Source: Lumbricus terrestris
Lineage: Eukaryota > Annelida > Clitellata > Crassiclitellata > Lumbricidae
Length of the DNA stretch: 64,000 bases
Direction: 5' to 3'
Assembly (NCBI GenBank): GCA_949752735.1
Contig: OX457038.1
Location: forward strand, 24,879,956-24,943,955
Positions 43,194 through 51,111 of this stretch are shown here, piece after piece. A model generated the notes under the pieces. It worked only from the letters and a program-made list of their open reading frames with translations. It did not search any database and was not told where the DNA came from. The translations under genes and the position numbers were made by a program. Positions within the stretch are counted from its first letter, which is position 1, and the number at the start of each line of letters is the position of its first letter.

Positions 43194-43360
43194 TAGGGTG
43201 GTTCCATCGACAATGGCAACTTTTGAAGTTGTTTCTTCATTATTCTCCAACCCACCATTTGGTGATACAACTTATAGAGACTCTTTATCCAAAATATTTT
43301 CAGATTCCAGACGTATTTAGGACTGGCGCGAACCAGTTGAAGTTTAGATGATTGCGCATA

Positions 43361-43780
43361 AGTAGATAGATTAAGACTATTCTGGGACATTCAACCCAAA
43401 TCATGGTTCAACTTTTCCAAATCACCCATAACCATGGTTCAAAAATGTGTCGACTCATAACCATGGTTCAAAAATATGTCCATCCATAACCATGGTTCAA
43501 AAATATGTCGACCCATAACCATGGTTCAAAAATATACCTACCCATAACCATGGTTCAACTTTTTCCAACACACAAATTTATTTTTTTTCTTACTATATAA
43601 AATAACAAAAAAAATATTTTCTTGTGATCCGTCATACACCAACCCAAACCATGGTTCAAAAATTTGTCAACCCAAACCATGGTTAAAAAAATATGCCGAC
43701 TCATCAAAAAATTTGCCACCCCATATCCACCCCAGCACGCGCCTATGACTCATCATGCGGGGAATTTCCAGTAGTTTCGA
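43361..43780. repeat. Polinton left terminal inverted repeat
   Basis: 420 bp, matching 59475-59895 in inverse orientation with, as far as I can align by eye, only one A-run length difference (8 against 9) near 43611-43618. It contains about eight AACCATGGTT palindromes spaced 24-30 bp in its outer half. Confidence 0.95.
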
Positions 43781-43809
43781 ATTTAGGGCGGGCGGGGAAA
43801 TAACCATCA

Positions 43810-44682
43810 TCACATGTCCACCAAGTCTTTATTATCCACCCACGAATTAAAAGACTCTGGGTATCCTAACCACTTCACGAGCGATTTCTTTCCACGTTTC
43901 CTGATAATCTTTTCTATTCTAAATATTTCTTGAGTCGTTTTCTGTAGCTCCTGTTCATAAAAACTCCCCTGTATTTCCTCACCATTAGAATCAGTAATCT
44001 TATAAGTTGGAGGAACCGTGTATTGAATCTGGGATACTGTAAATACCTCCTCAGTCCATCTAGGTGTGTATCCCTTCTCAAAAATATTCTTCTTCTTAGT
44101 TATTCTGACCTTATCACCAATTGAAAACTTTGGTACAATAGGCTCTGAAATCTCTTTACCGTTTAAATTCATAAATACGGCCCTTTCATTCACTTTCATA
44201 CTAGCCTTAACGGGTGTCATTTTAATGGAAGAATGCCTTGTATTATTATAATTGTTAACCATTTCATCTAATATATCGATGTATCTTCTCGTTGAATTAG
44301 CGGTAAAGTACTTAAACATTTTATCTTTCATCGTTCTGTTCCATCTCTCGACGACGCAAGATTTTTCTTCATTCTCAGTAGAGTACAACTCAACCAAATT
44401 CTTTACATCTTTGTTATAAAATTCTTTCCCTTTATCAACCCATAATTTAACAGGCTTCCTCCCACCCTCGAGTATCTTCACAAAACCACTAGCTGTAGAT
44501 TTCCCACTCTTATCATTCAATGGCACAATCCAGCCGAACTTTGAAAACACATCTATAACGGTTAATAGGTATTTCACCCCATTATTATCTTTAGCAAATG
44601 CCTGCATATCTACAAGATCAGCGGCCCATATCTCATCTATCCCATTAACAATCACCTTTCTCTTTCTAAAATGTTTAACCAC
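43810..44682 (-). CDS. INT: Polinton integrase with chromodomain
   Basis: A retrovirus-type DDE integrase that would insert the element's linear DNA and make the 6-bp duplication. From the ATG at 44682 (290 residues), the catalytic core has D22 (WAADLVDM), D83 (WVDKGKEFYN) and E112 (VVERWNRTMKD). A chromodomain closes the protein (about 256-288, LVKWLGYPESFNSWVDN). The same frame stays open upstream of this ATG through KWTDTLANELHRPV, a conserved Polinton stretch, overlapping the end of the neighbouring gene; the true start is probably upstream or reached by another route. An N-terminal HHCC zinc domain is not visible. Oddly, D83 and E112 are separated by only 28 residues, where I expect about 33-35 from related integrases. 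Confidence 0.95.
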   Translation of the reverse strand: MVKHFRKRKVIVNGIDEIWAADLVDMQAFAKDNNGVKYLLTVIDVFSKFGWIVPLNDKSGKSTASGFVKILEGGRKPVKLWVDKGKEFYNKDVKNLVELYSTENEEKSCVVERWNRTMKDKMFKYFTANSTRRYIDILDEMVNNYNNTRHSSIKMTPVKASMKVNERAVFMNLNGKEISEPIVPKFSIGDKVRITKKKNIFEKGYTPRWTEEVFTVSQIQYTVPPTYKITDSNGEEIQGSFYEQELQKTTQEIFRIEKIIRKRGKKSLVKWLGYPESFNSWVDNKDLVDM

Positions 44683-44720
44683 TGGTCTATGCAGTTCATT
44701 CGCCAGCGTATCCGTCCACT

Positions 44721-45272
44721 TTAGCGTTTTTTCTTCCTCCCCGCGACTTTGCCGTTTTTTGAAGGTAAACCCAAACCAAGGCTCGTTTTAGCTGACAAGA
44801 TTGGTTTAACGATTGCCCTCTCTACACGCTCCCGCAAGCTCGGATTAGGAATGTTGTTCAAATCATTAATCATCACTCTATCTGCGATATTCCTAGAAGC
44901 CGTATCGGTGTGTTGATCGTAAGCTAAATCATGGTGATAAGCGGCGTTATCTACCCTATCCACAGGTTTACTCCACTCTTTGTAAGTCCCGTCAGGATTC
45001 AGTCTCAAATCTAGCCTAGTACCGGGACCGAGAAACTGATGACCTGGTAAATGCATCTCGCCAGGGAACTTAGCCCAAGGTAGCTTAATGTTACTAGTAG
45101 CTGCATTCAACGAACTAACTAAATCTCCACCTTTCTTAACTCCTTTTACGAATTGAGTTTTAGTTTTCCCGCATACAACGCAAACGCCCCTAAGCATGGA
45201 TCTCCCGTTATTAGCTACGGCGTTCTGCACATCTCTCGTTTCAGTCTGTTTTTTACATTTTACGCAATACAT
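44721..45272 (-). CDS. Zinc ribbon plus parvovirus-type phospholipase A2 protein
   Basis: 183 residues. The N-terminus has C3-x2-C6 and C31-x2-C34, a zinc ribbon of the DUF5679 type (YCVKCK). The centre carries a secretory-PLA2-like active site: calcium loop FLGPGT (80-85) and catalytic helix NAAYHHDLAYD with the His-Asp pair H114-D115. In parvovirus capsids such a domain breaches endosomal membranes; the same role in particle entry is inferred here. The C-terminus is basic (GRKKR). The ATG at 45272 faces the ATPase start at 45298 across 25 bp, so the two share a divergent promoter. Its 3' end overlaps the upstream-extended integrase frame. Confidence 0.85.
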   Translation of the reverse strand: MYCVKCKKQTETRDVQNAVANNGRSMLRGVCVVCGKTKTQFVKGVKKGGDLVSSLNAATSNIKLPWAKFPGEMHLPGHQFLGPGTRLDLRLNPDGTYKEWSKPVDRVDNAAYHHDLAYDQHTDTASRNIADRVMINDLNNIPNPSLRERVERAIVKPILSAKTSLGLGLPSKNGKVAGRKKKR

Positions 45273-45297
45273 CTCGCTTTTTTAATACATAAATAAA
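45273..45297. promoter_or_regulatory. 25-bp divergent intergenic promoter region
   Basis: The only non-coding sequence between the PLA2 gene (minus) and the packaging ATPase (plus). It is A/T-rich, with TAATACATAAATAAA directly before the rightward ATG, and must hold initiation signals for both genes if each is transcribed separately. Confidence 0.5.
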
Positions 45298-46083
45298 ATG
45301 GAAATCAAAGATATGAGTTGGGTATCTGCGTTATCGAAAAGATCTAATAATCCTTTGCTACCCAAAAGTATACGGGGGTTGATAATCGGAAAGTCCGGCT
45401 GTGGCAAAACGACGCTTATTCTGAATCTATTGCTCAGACCAGACTGGTTGGACTATAATAACCTCCAGGTATTCGGTAAATCTCTGTTTCAACCGGAATA
45501 TCGCATTATTAAAAAGGCATTCGAAGAAAAATTACCAAAAGAATCGATCGTTAGATTATTCGAGCAGCAGGAGGAAATCGCTAGACAAAATATATCACCA
45601 GCCCTTGTTATGGAAGAAATGGCAAAAATCTCAAAAGCCAAGTCTGATATAATTGCCAAGTTTTTTGAAAACGCCGAAGATGTACCGGACCCGAGAGACT
45701 TGAGAAGCGAAAAGAAGAATCTGATGATTTTTGACGATTTACAATTGGAAAAACAAAACAAGTGCGAAACATATTATATTCGGGGAAGGCATAGTGATGT
45801 GGACTGTTTTTACCTCGCACAGAATTATTTCAAAATACCTCGGCAAACGATCAGAGAGAATGCAAACTTTATTTGTCTGTTCAATCAGGACCAGCAAAAT
45901 ATCGACTACATTTACAGAGATCATGCTAGTACGGACATGCGCAGAGAGGAATTTAGAAAACTATGCAAAACGGTGTGGGACCAACCTCACGGATTCCTTG
46001 TCATCGACCACAGTAGCAAAAAGTACAATGGCAAATACCGCTGCGGATTCGATCAATTTTATGTAATCGAGGATCCGCTGTAG
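45298..46083 (+). CDS. ATP: Genome-packaging ATPase (FtsK/HerA, A32-like)
   Basis: Expected to pump the element's DNA into preformed capsids. The 261-residue protein has Walker A GKSGCGKT (31-38) and Walker B LMIFDD (142-147), followed by an arginine-rich sensor region and LAQNYFKIPRQTIREN, which is the conserved glutamine/asparagine motif region of Polinton ATPases. It is the first gene of the rightward capsid block and starts in a TAAAATGG context. Length is normal for the family. Confidence 0.95.
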   Translation: MEIKDMSWVSALSKRSNNPLLPKSIRGLIIGKSGCGKTTLILNLLLRPDWLDYNNLQVFGKSLFQPEYRIIKKAFEEKLPKESIVRLFEQQEEIARQNISPALVMEEMAKISKAKSDIIAKFFENAEDVPDPRDLRSEKKNLMIFDDLQLEKQNKCETYYIRGRHSDVDCFYLAQNYFKIPRQTIRENANFICLFNQDQQNIDYIYRDHASTDMRREEFRKLCKTVWDQPHGFLVIDHSSKKYNGKYRCGFDQFYVIEDPL

Positions 46084-46103
46084 TAAAATTTAATCTAATC
46101 AAA

Positions 46104-46898
46104 ATGGAATCATCGCTTCTCAAAAAGATAGCCGATAATACGGAAAAGACGGCTCGTAACACGGAACCAAAAACGTCATTTTACATTCTGGTAAGCGAAA
46201 AGAGCACAAAAATCAGAACACAGTTTAATCCACCTATTGAACTAGACAAAAATAAAAAATACGAAATGGCCCTCGTAAATCTCGCAACATACTATTCTTT
46301 TCCAAATATCGACGCGACAAACAACAACTTTAGGTATTCACCGACTGGCGTGAGCCCTTGGTTTAACATAGAAGTACCGGAGGGAAGCTATGAAATAACA
46401 GATATCAACGACCACATACAGAGAATCATGAAGGAGAATGGGCATTACGACAGGGTAAATTCAGAGTACTGTATCTCAATAGAACCAAACACCAATACGT
46501 TGAAGACTGTGTTAAATATAGCAGAGCACTATGCGGTTGACTTTACGTCTAAGAATTCGATTGGAAAGGTTCTAGGTTTTATAAAATATATCTATCTTGG
46601 AGGATATAACGAATCGAAGAACATAGTAGATATAATGAGTATCAGCAATTTACTACTGACCAACGACATTATCGGGTCTTCGTACATTAACGGAACGACG
46701 GTAAACGTAATACATTCTTTTTTCCCGAACGTAGCCCCGGGGTACAAAATTATCGAAGTGTCGCATAATTTAATTTATCTCCCCATTACGCTATCTACCA
46801 TTTCAACGATGACAACGATGCTCACAGACCAAAATGGGAAAGAGGTAAATCTTAGAGGAGAAGAATTGACGATTCGTTTTCATATCAGAGAAGTTTGA
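46104..46898 (+). CDS. Penton-like minor capsid protein
   Basis: 264 residues, 20 bp after the ATPase. It contains the Polinton signature blocks FNPPIELDKNKKYEMALVNL and VPEGSYEITDINDHI, then beta-rich sequence to the end. In Polintons and adintoviruses the protein with this layout is taken to be the single-jelly-roll penton (minor capsid) protein at the five-fold vertices. That assignment rests on family resemblance that I recall, not on a structural search. Starts at CAAAATGG. Confidence 0.75.
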   Translation: MESSLLKKIADNTEKTARNTEPKTSFYILVSEKSTKIRTQFNPPIELDKNKKYEMALVNLATYYSFPNIDATNNNFRYSPTGVSPWFNIEVPEGSYEITDINDHIQRIMKENGHYDRVNSEYCISIEPNTNTLKTVLNIAEHYAVDFTSKNSIGKVLGFIKYIYLGGYNESKNIVDIMSISNLLLTNDIIGSSYINGTTVNVIHSFFPNVAPGYKIIEVSHNLIYLPITLSTISTMTTMLTDQNGKEVNLRGEELTIRFHIREV

Positions 46899-46918
46899 AA
46901 GTTTGTTTGTAAACTAAA

Positions 46919-47503
46919 ATGAGTCGGTACATAGGCTATAAAGTCAATATTTCAGAAGGACAACGAGACAAAATTCAAAAATCTCTTCAAGCAGGAACTG
47001 GTGTGAGTATCAAACTGGCACACGAAGATTTTAACGGCAACGATATGTTTGCTTTCACACAGGCTCAAATCAATAAAATGACAAAGGCGCACCAAAAAGG
47101 AACAGGCGTAGTCATCAAAATGAGTAAAACGCAATTGGAGCATAATAAGAAAGTCGAGGGAGGATTCATAGGCGCCATTCTTCCGTTTCTAGCAACGATA
47201 GCGAAAACCCTTATCCCTAGTTTAGCTATGGGGGCTATGAGTGGCTTAGGTTCCGCGGCTACATCGAAGATTGTAGATAAAATCAGCGGATCTGGCGTAG
47301 CGTATATTAAGGATGATGATAAGTGGTTTAAGATAAGAGCAGCTGGGTCTGGTTTGTACATGACCCCATGGCCAAAAGGCGCCTCGATAGCAGGATCCGG
47401 GTTGTACATGAAAACGGGGTCGGGGTATGTGTCTGTTGGTAAAGGACTTTTACTAGGCCCTAATTCTCCGTTCACCAACACGATTCTTGGTTGGTTATTA
47501 TAA
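46919..47503 (+). CDS. Virion-type membrane-active protein
   Basis: 194 residues. The N-terminal half has two repeats ending in KGTG/AGTGVxIK-type beta segments (GTGVSIKLAHEDF and GTGVVIKMSKTQLEH). The centre is strongly hydrophobic, GGFIGAILPFLATIAKTLIP followed by SLAMGAMSGLGSAATSKIV. The C-terminus has Gly-rich GSGLYM repeats. Similar proteins in adintoviruses are compared with adenovirus lytic/core proteins; a role in membrane disruption during entry is inferred. Starts at CTAAAATGAG. Confidence 0.7.
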   Translation: MSRYIGYKVNISEGQRDKIQKSLQAGTGVSIKLAHEDFNGNDMFAFTQAQINKMTKAHQKGTGVVIKMSKTQLEHNKKVEGGFIGAILPFLATIAKTLIPSLAMGAMSGLGSAATSKIVDKISGSGVAYIKDDDKWFKIRAAGSGLYMTPWPKGASIAGSGLYMKTGSGYVSVGKGLLLGPNSPFTNTILGWLL

Positions 47504-47521
47504 AAATAAAACGATTATAAA

Positions 47522-47920
47522 ATGTCGAGACCATTACACAAATTTGGAACTAAACCAACTAGGCAAGCCGAGGTTAGAACGCAACCCCTGCAAGTCCATT
47601 GGAAGATTACGAGGGGCGTTACCCACGATCCAGTTAGGCTACTAGGAGGTGTAAGGTGGGAGATTTTTGCGCAAAATGTTATAACGATACAACCAAAGAC
47701 GACAACTACGCTAACTCTTGGACTCGGTGTAGAAATGTCTGCGGGACTTTGTCTCATTTCCCTCAAACAGAGTATCAAAGAACTAAGATGCAGTCTACAA
47801 AACGAAGTGGTTTCGGATGATGTGGTTGATGATATCATAGTCACTATTCAAAACAACTCCGATTCAGTGGTAACCATAAACGCGGGAGATTCGCTATGTC
47901 GAGTAAATTATCTAATCTAA
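47522..47920 (+). CDS. dUTPase-fold protein lacking catalytic motifs
   Basis: 132 residues. From about residue 44 the sequence follows the beta-strand order of trimeric dUTPases: VRWEIFA in place of the GYDLYS motif, ITIQPKTTTTLTLGLGVEM (as in TIPP...TDIQIALP), SLKQSI in place of PRSGLA, EVVSDDVVDDIIVTIQN in place of GVIDxDYRG, and NAGDSLCRVNYLI in place of KGDRIAQLI. Nucleotide-binding residues of motifs 1 to 3 are replaced, so enzyme activity is unlikely. Sitting in the capsid block, it may be a trimeric structural or spike protein. The fold call is my alignment by eye; adenovirus E4-ORF1 is a known precedent for a repurposed dUTPase. Confidence 0.6.
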   Translation: MSRPLHKFGTKPTRQAEVRTQPLQVHWKITRGVTHDPVRLLGGVRWEIFAQNVITIQPKTTTTLTLGLGVEMSAGLCLISLKQSIKELRCSLQNEVVSDDVVDDIIVTIQNNSDSVVTINAGDSLCRVNYLI

Positions 47921-47945
47921 AAAATATATCGCGTAAATAAAACGA

Positions 47946-48644
47946 ATGGAATACGAAGGCATCAAAACAACACAATCACTCTATCCGAAGCTACCATCAG
48001 CACCGGAAGGAGAAATACATATCGTCACAGGGTCGGCGCAAACGTATCGGCTCCAAAAGATTGGTGAAATTAAGAAGGAAATCGAGCAAGTACGAGACAA
48101 AAGAGCGGCGTTGAGTAAAAAGTACCATAGAAGTGTAAGCGTAATCGGCGCAGTAGGTGGCGTCCTCTCAGCGGTCACGATGGGACTCGGAGTTTCAGGA
48201 ATCGGAGTATTATCCACTATAATCGCAGCACCCATTGCTATGGCTTTGGAAGGAGCGGCATTAGGTGTGGGGCTGCTAAGTATAATCGGTATCTACATCA
48301 GTAAAAAGCTTGCGTTGAAGGCTGAGAAGCATGAAAAAATCAAAACGCTAGCCGACGCGAAACTCAACACGATCAGCGACCATATTTCAAAAGCTCTCAT
48401 GGATGATAACATTACAGACGATGAATATTCGTTGATTCTGAGCGAGATTGAAAAATTCAACGGCATGAAAGAAGAAATTAGGAGTAATATTAAAGTTGCG
48501 ATCGACGCGATGGATGAGGTGACGAAACAATCACTCATCGATCGTGGAAAAGATGAAGTCAGGCAGCACTTGCAATCTATGTTTGAGAAAAATAACGAAT
48601 CTATCAAAAAAACGACTAACGCAAACATACGTGAAAACATGTAG
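47946..48644 (+). CDS. Conserved Polinton membrane/coiled-coil protein
   Basis: 232 residues. The N-terminal part has a charged helix (RLQKIGEIKKEIEQVRDKRA). Two hydrophobic segments follow at about 64-85 and 88-115 (VIGAVGGVLSAVTMGLGVSG and the following STIIAAP...), then a long charged helical region with the HEKIKTLADAKLNTISDHIS block. This protein type accompanies Polintons in several animal groups as I recall, with no assigned function; a membrane or virion-interior role is possible. The ATG at 47946 sits behind ATATATCGCGTAAATAAAACG. Its helical C-terminal block was copied into the two genes that follow. Confidence 0.75.
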   Translation: MEYEGIKTTQSLYPKLPSAPEGEIHIVTGSAQTYRLQKIGEIKKEIEQVRDKRAALSKKYHRSVSVIGAVGGVLSAVTMGLGVSGIGVLSTIIAAPIAMALEGAALGVGLLSIIGIYISKKLALKAEKHEKIKTLADAKLNTISDHISKALMDDNITDDEYSLILSEIEKFNGMKEEIRSNIKVAIDAMDEVTKQSLIDRGKDEVRQHLQSMFEKNNESIKKTTNANIRENM

Positions 48645-48743
48645 ACGTATGTTGTTACGTCTGGAAATACGCCTAACTTATGTTTTGAATCATGTTAAAA
48701 AATACGTCTGAAAACATTATTTTTTTTTTCTTACTTAATTAAA

Positions 48744-49103
48744 ATGCCGGGTATAATAATCAAAGACTCTGCGAAAGGAGACGATTACGTTACAAAATAT
48801 AAGAAAAACAGGGAGTATATTAATCAAAGCTATTTATCGGAGTTAATAAATGATTCGTGGGTGCAAAGAATAATCCTCGACTATATCGATAAAAAAGCTA
48901 AGATGGAAGCTGAGACGCATGAAAAGATCAAAAAGCTAGCCGACAAGACAATCCTCACGATCCACGATTATATTTCAAAAGCTCTCATAGCTGATAATAT
49001 TTCAGATGAGGAATATTCGTTGGAGGAGGGTCCGGTAGATATTAAATTGGAGATGGATATAATGGGAAAAAAGTTGCAATGGGGGCTATGTGTGAGAAAA
49101 TAA
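48744..49103 (+). CDS. Chimeric duplicate gene 1
   Basis: 119 residues. Residues 1-50 (MPGIIIKDSAKGDDYVTKYK...) are homologous to the N-terminus of the 296-residue protein at 49769 (MPFVKITDPAKRDDLVAEYL). Residues 51-96 (HEKIKKLADKTILTIHDYIS, DNISDEEYSLEE) are homologous to the C-terminal helix of the protein at 47946. It then ends in an unrelated tail. The gene therefore looks like a fusion born by unequal recombination between its neighbours. It keeps a TTAATTAAAATG start context. Whether a functional protein is made is unknown. Confidence 0.6.
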   Translation: MPGIIIKDSAKGDDYVTKYKKNREYINQSYLSELINDSWVQRIILDYIDKKAKMEAETHEKIKKLADKTILTIHDYISKALIADNISDEEYSLEEGPVDIKLEMDIMGKKLQWGLCVRK

Positions 49104-49250
49104 CGAATCTATAAAAAAGACGACTAACTCAAACATACGTGAAAACATGTAGACCTATGTCGTTATGTCTGAAAATACGTCCAACTTATGTTTTGAAACA
49201 TGTTGAAAAACACGTCTGAAAACATTATTTTTTTTTCTTACTTAATTAAA

Positions 49251-49658
49251 ATGTCGTGTATAATAATCAAAGACTCCGCGAAAGGAGACGATTACGTTAC
49301 AAAATATCAGAAAAACAGGGAGAATATTAATCAAAGCTATTTATCGGAGTTAATAGATGATTCGTGGGTGCAAAGAACAATCCTCGACTATATCGATAAA
49401 AAAGCTGAGATGGAAGCTGAGAGGGATGAAAAGATCAAAACGCTAACTATAGAGACAATCAACACGATCAATGAGTATATTTTAAAAGCTCTCCAAGACG
49501 ATAACATTTCAGATGAGGAATATTCGTTGGAGGGGGGGGGGGGTCCGGTAGATATTAAAATAGAGGTGGATATTAAATCCGAAATGGAAGGGGAAGAAAG
49601 AGACTATCAATGTACGAAATGGTTTTCAGTTGGTAACGAATCTATCAAAAAAGACTAA
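49251..49658 (+). CDS. Chimeric duplicate gene 2
   Basis: 135 residues from the ATG at 49251, chosen over 49200 because it has the TTAATTAAAATG context and aligns with its sister at 48744 (MSCIIIKDSAKGDDY). It is about 80% similar to the sister over the first 95 residues, then carries a run of 12 G (49532-49543) where the sister reads GGAGGAGGG, and a different tail. The G run makes the downstream frame fragile. Non-coding flanks are duplicated with it. Confidence 0.55.
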   Translation: MSCIIIKDSAKGDDYVTKYQKNRENINQSYLSELIDDSWVQRTILDYIDKKAEMEAERDEKIKTLTIETINTINEYILKALQDDNISDEEYSLEGGGGPVDIKIEVDIKSEMEGEERDYQCTKWFSVGNESIKKD

Positions 49659-49768
49659 CATACGTGAAAACATGTAGACGTATGTTGTTACGTTGGGAAA
49701 TACGTCCAACTTATGTTTTTTCACACGTCCAAAAACACGTCTGAAAAACATTATATTCCTAATTTAAA

Positions 49769-50659
49769 ATGCCGTTTGTAAAAATAACCGACCCCGCGAA
49801 AAGAGACGATTTAGTTGCAGAATATCTGAAAACAAAGAAGAATATTCAACAAAACTTTTTATCGGAGAAATTAGGAGATTCGGGGCTTCAGCAAGATTTA
49901 ACCAAGTTCTTCAAACCTATCGTCGATTCCCAATCCGCAATTTCCAAAGAGCAAAATGTCTTATTGTCCGCTATCAATCAAAATTCGGTAGCTACTTCAA
50001 ATGCGCTACAGGCACTTCCTTCGTTACAGGGCCTTCAGCGTCCGGCTATAGAAGCGTATAACCCCAATCCGACTGAGGATATCAAAACCCTGTATCTTGG
50101 AGATATGGCGACTAAGTACCTTCGTCAATACCTCTCCGATAAAAAAATCGCCGACACGACGTTTGGAATAAAAGAAAAAAATGGGCAATTCTATATCGCT
50201 GACACTCCGATTTCGATTCAAGGAGACGACGTGACGGTTGTAAATAAGACTTACAGAGGAACACCGGGGCTTTGGGAGTTGTTGACGATGAAACAACCGA
50301 ACGCCACGATATACGACAATAATGATATAGGTGATTACGCCGAGATTCTCACCACAACGAATGCTATAAGACAGGAAAAAAATCCTAACAAACCTAAATC
50401 ATCTAAGCGCGCCAAATACAGAGAAATTGTCAAACCGATATGGGAAAAGATAACCCTAGGTACAGTGGGTAAAGGCGTTGGCGTAATCGTCATCTCCGAA
50501 GACCCAAATGTATTAGCGAAACAGCTAGAGCTTAGAATTCAGAGCTACAGGGTGGGTAACAACGGAGTAAGAAACGAGATCGTGGCGATATGCGACGAGT
50601 TACTACGGCAAGAAGCGCTGAGTAAAGATGGTTATAAAAATATAATGTCGATATTATAA
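49769..50659 (+). CDS. Conserved Polinton protein (MPFVKITDP family)
   Basis: 296 residues. A helical N-terminal third (VKITDPAKRDDLVAEYLKTK...) leads to a central block DTTFGIKEKNGQFYIADTPI and YRGTPGLWELLTMKQP, then VRNEIVAICDELLRQ near the C-terminus. All are hallmarks of an uncharacterised protein found beside the capsid genes in many animal Polintons. Function unknown; location suggests a virion component or assembly factor. The stop is one base before the next ATG. Confidence 0.75.
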   Translation: MPFVKITDPAKRDDLVAEYLKTKKNIQQNFLSEKLGDSGLQQDLTKFFKPIVDSQSAISKEQNVLLSAINQNSVATSNALQALPSLQGLQRPAIEAYNPNPTEDIKTLYLGDMATKYLRQYLSDKKIADTTFGIKEKNGQFYIADTPISIQGDDVTVVNKTYRGTPGLWELLTMKQPNATIYDNNDIGDYAEILTTTNAIRQEKNPNKPKSSKRAKYREIVKPIWEKITLGTVGKGVGVIVISEDPNVLAKQLELRIQSYRVGNNGVRNEIVAICDELLRQEALSKDGYKNIMSIL

Positions 50660-50660
50660 A

Positions 50661-51086
50661 ATGTTGATCATTAAAAGAAGGAGTTACAGGAAGCAATACG
50701 TTATCGGTGGATCTGGAATATTCGACACTATTTCAGGATTTTTCAAAAGACTTGTTACTTCGAACGCTGCCAAACAGTTAGCAACGAGAGCTCTTAGTGC
50801 GGGTAAAGACGTGGCAACAGAAATTGGGAAAAAGGCTATCGATGTTGGAAAAATAGCCGCAACCGACGCTGGCAAAAGATTAGTAGAGAAAACAGCGGCG
50901 AAACTATTTACTCCTCCTAAGAAACAGGTTACGCAAGAAAGTAGAGATATTATTGATCGACTTAGTAGCGTCGGGGTGAATCCGGAGAATATCAATAATC
51001 TGATGATGGGGAATGGTTTGAAAAATGTCCCGTCGATTCAAGATTTAGCGCGTAAACTAAACGGCGCGGGAATGAAGGTTGTGTAA
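50661..51086 (+). CDS. Basic amphipathic minor virion protein
   Basis: 141 residues. After a basic start (MLIIKRRSYRKQYVIGGSG) comes GIFDTISGFFKRLVTSNAAK and a long Ala/Lys amphipathic stretch to about residue 85, recalling adenovirus pVI/pX-type proteins. The C-terminus contains INNLMMGNGLKN and ends AGMKVV; the position of protease sites is not obvious. A role in DNA condensation or membrane lysis is inferred. Translation would start one base after the preceding stop. Confidence 0.65.
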   Translation: MLIIKRRSYRKQYVIGGSGIFDTISGFFKRLVTSNAAKQLATRALSAGKDVATEIGKKAIDVGKIAATDAGKRLVEKTAAKLFTPPKKQVTQESRDIIDRLSSVGVNPENINNLMMGNGLKNVPSIQDLARKLNGAGMKVV

Positions 51087-51089
51087 AAA

Positions 51090-51111
51090 AAAAATATCGT
51101 ATAATAAAATG
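51090..51111 (+). promoter_or_regulatory. Promoter-like box upstream of the capsid gene
   Basis: AATATCGTATAATAAAATG directly before the capsid start, the plus-strand member of the motif described for PolB. The next gene (52421) repeats it at 52400-52423. Confidence 0.6.

Larger units (their letters stand above)
48590..49768. repeat. Triplicated intergenic segment of about 150 bp
   Basis: A block beginning near CGAATCTATCAAAAAAACGAC and including GTGAAAACATGTAGACGTATG, AACTTATGTTTTGAA and ACGTCTGAAAACATTAT occurs after the genes ending at 48644, 49103 and 49658. It marks the boundaries of the tandem duplications that made the two chimeric genes. Confidence 0.9.

Noticed and set aside
43810..44682. 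Retrovirus or LTR retrotransposon pol gene
   Set aside because: No reverse transcriptase, LTRs or primer-binding site accompany this integrase; its neighbours are Polinton genes.
47065..47481. Minus-strand frames inside the Polinton capsid block
   Set aside because: They are antisense shadows of well-supported plus-strand genes and lack start context.
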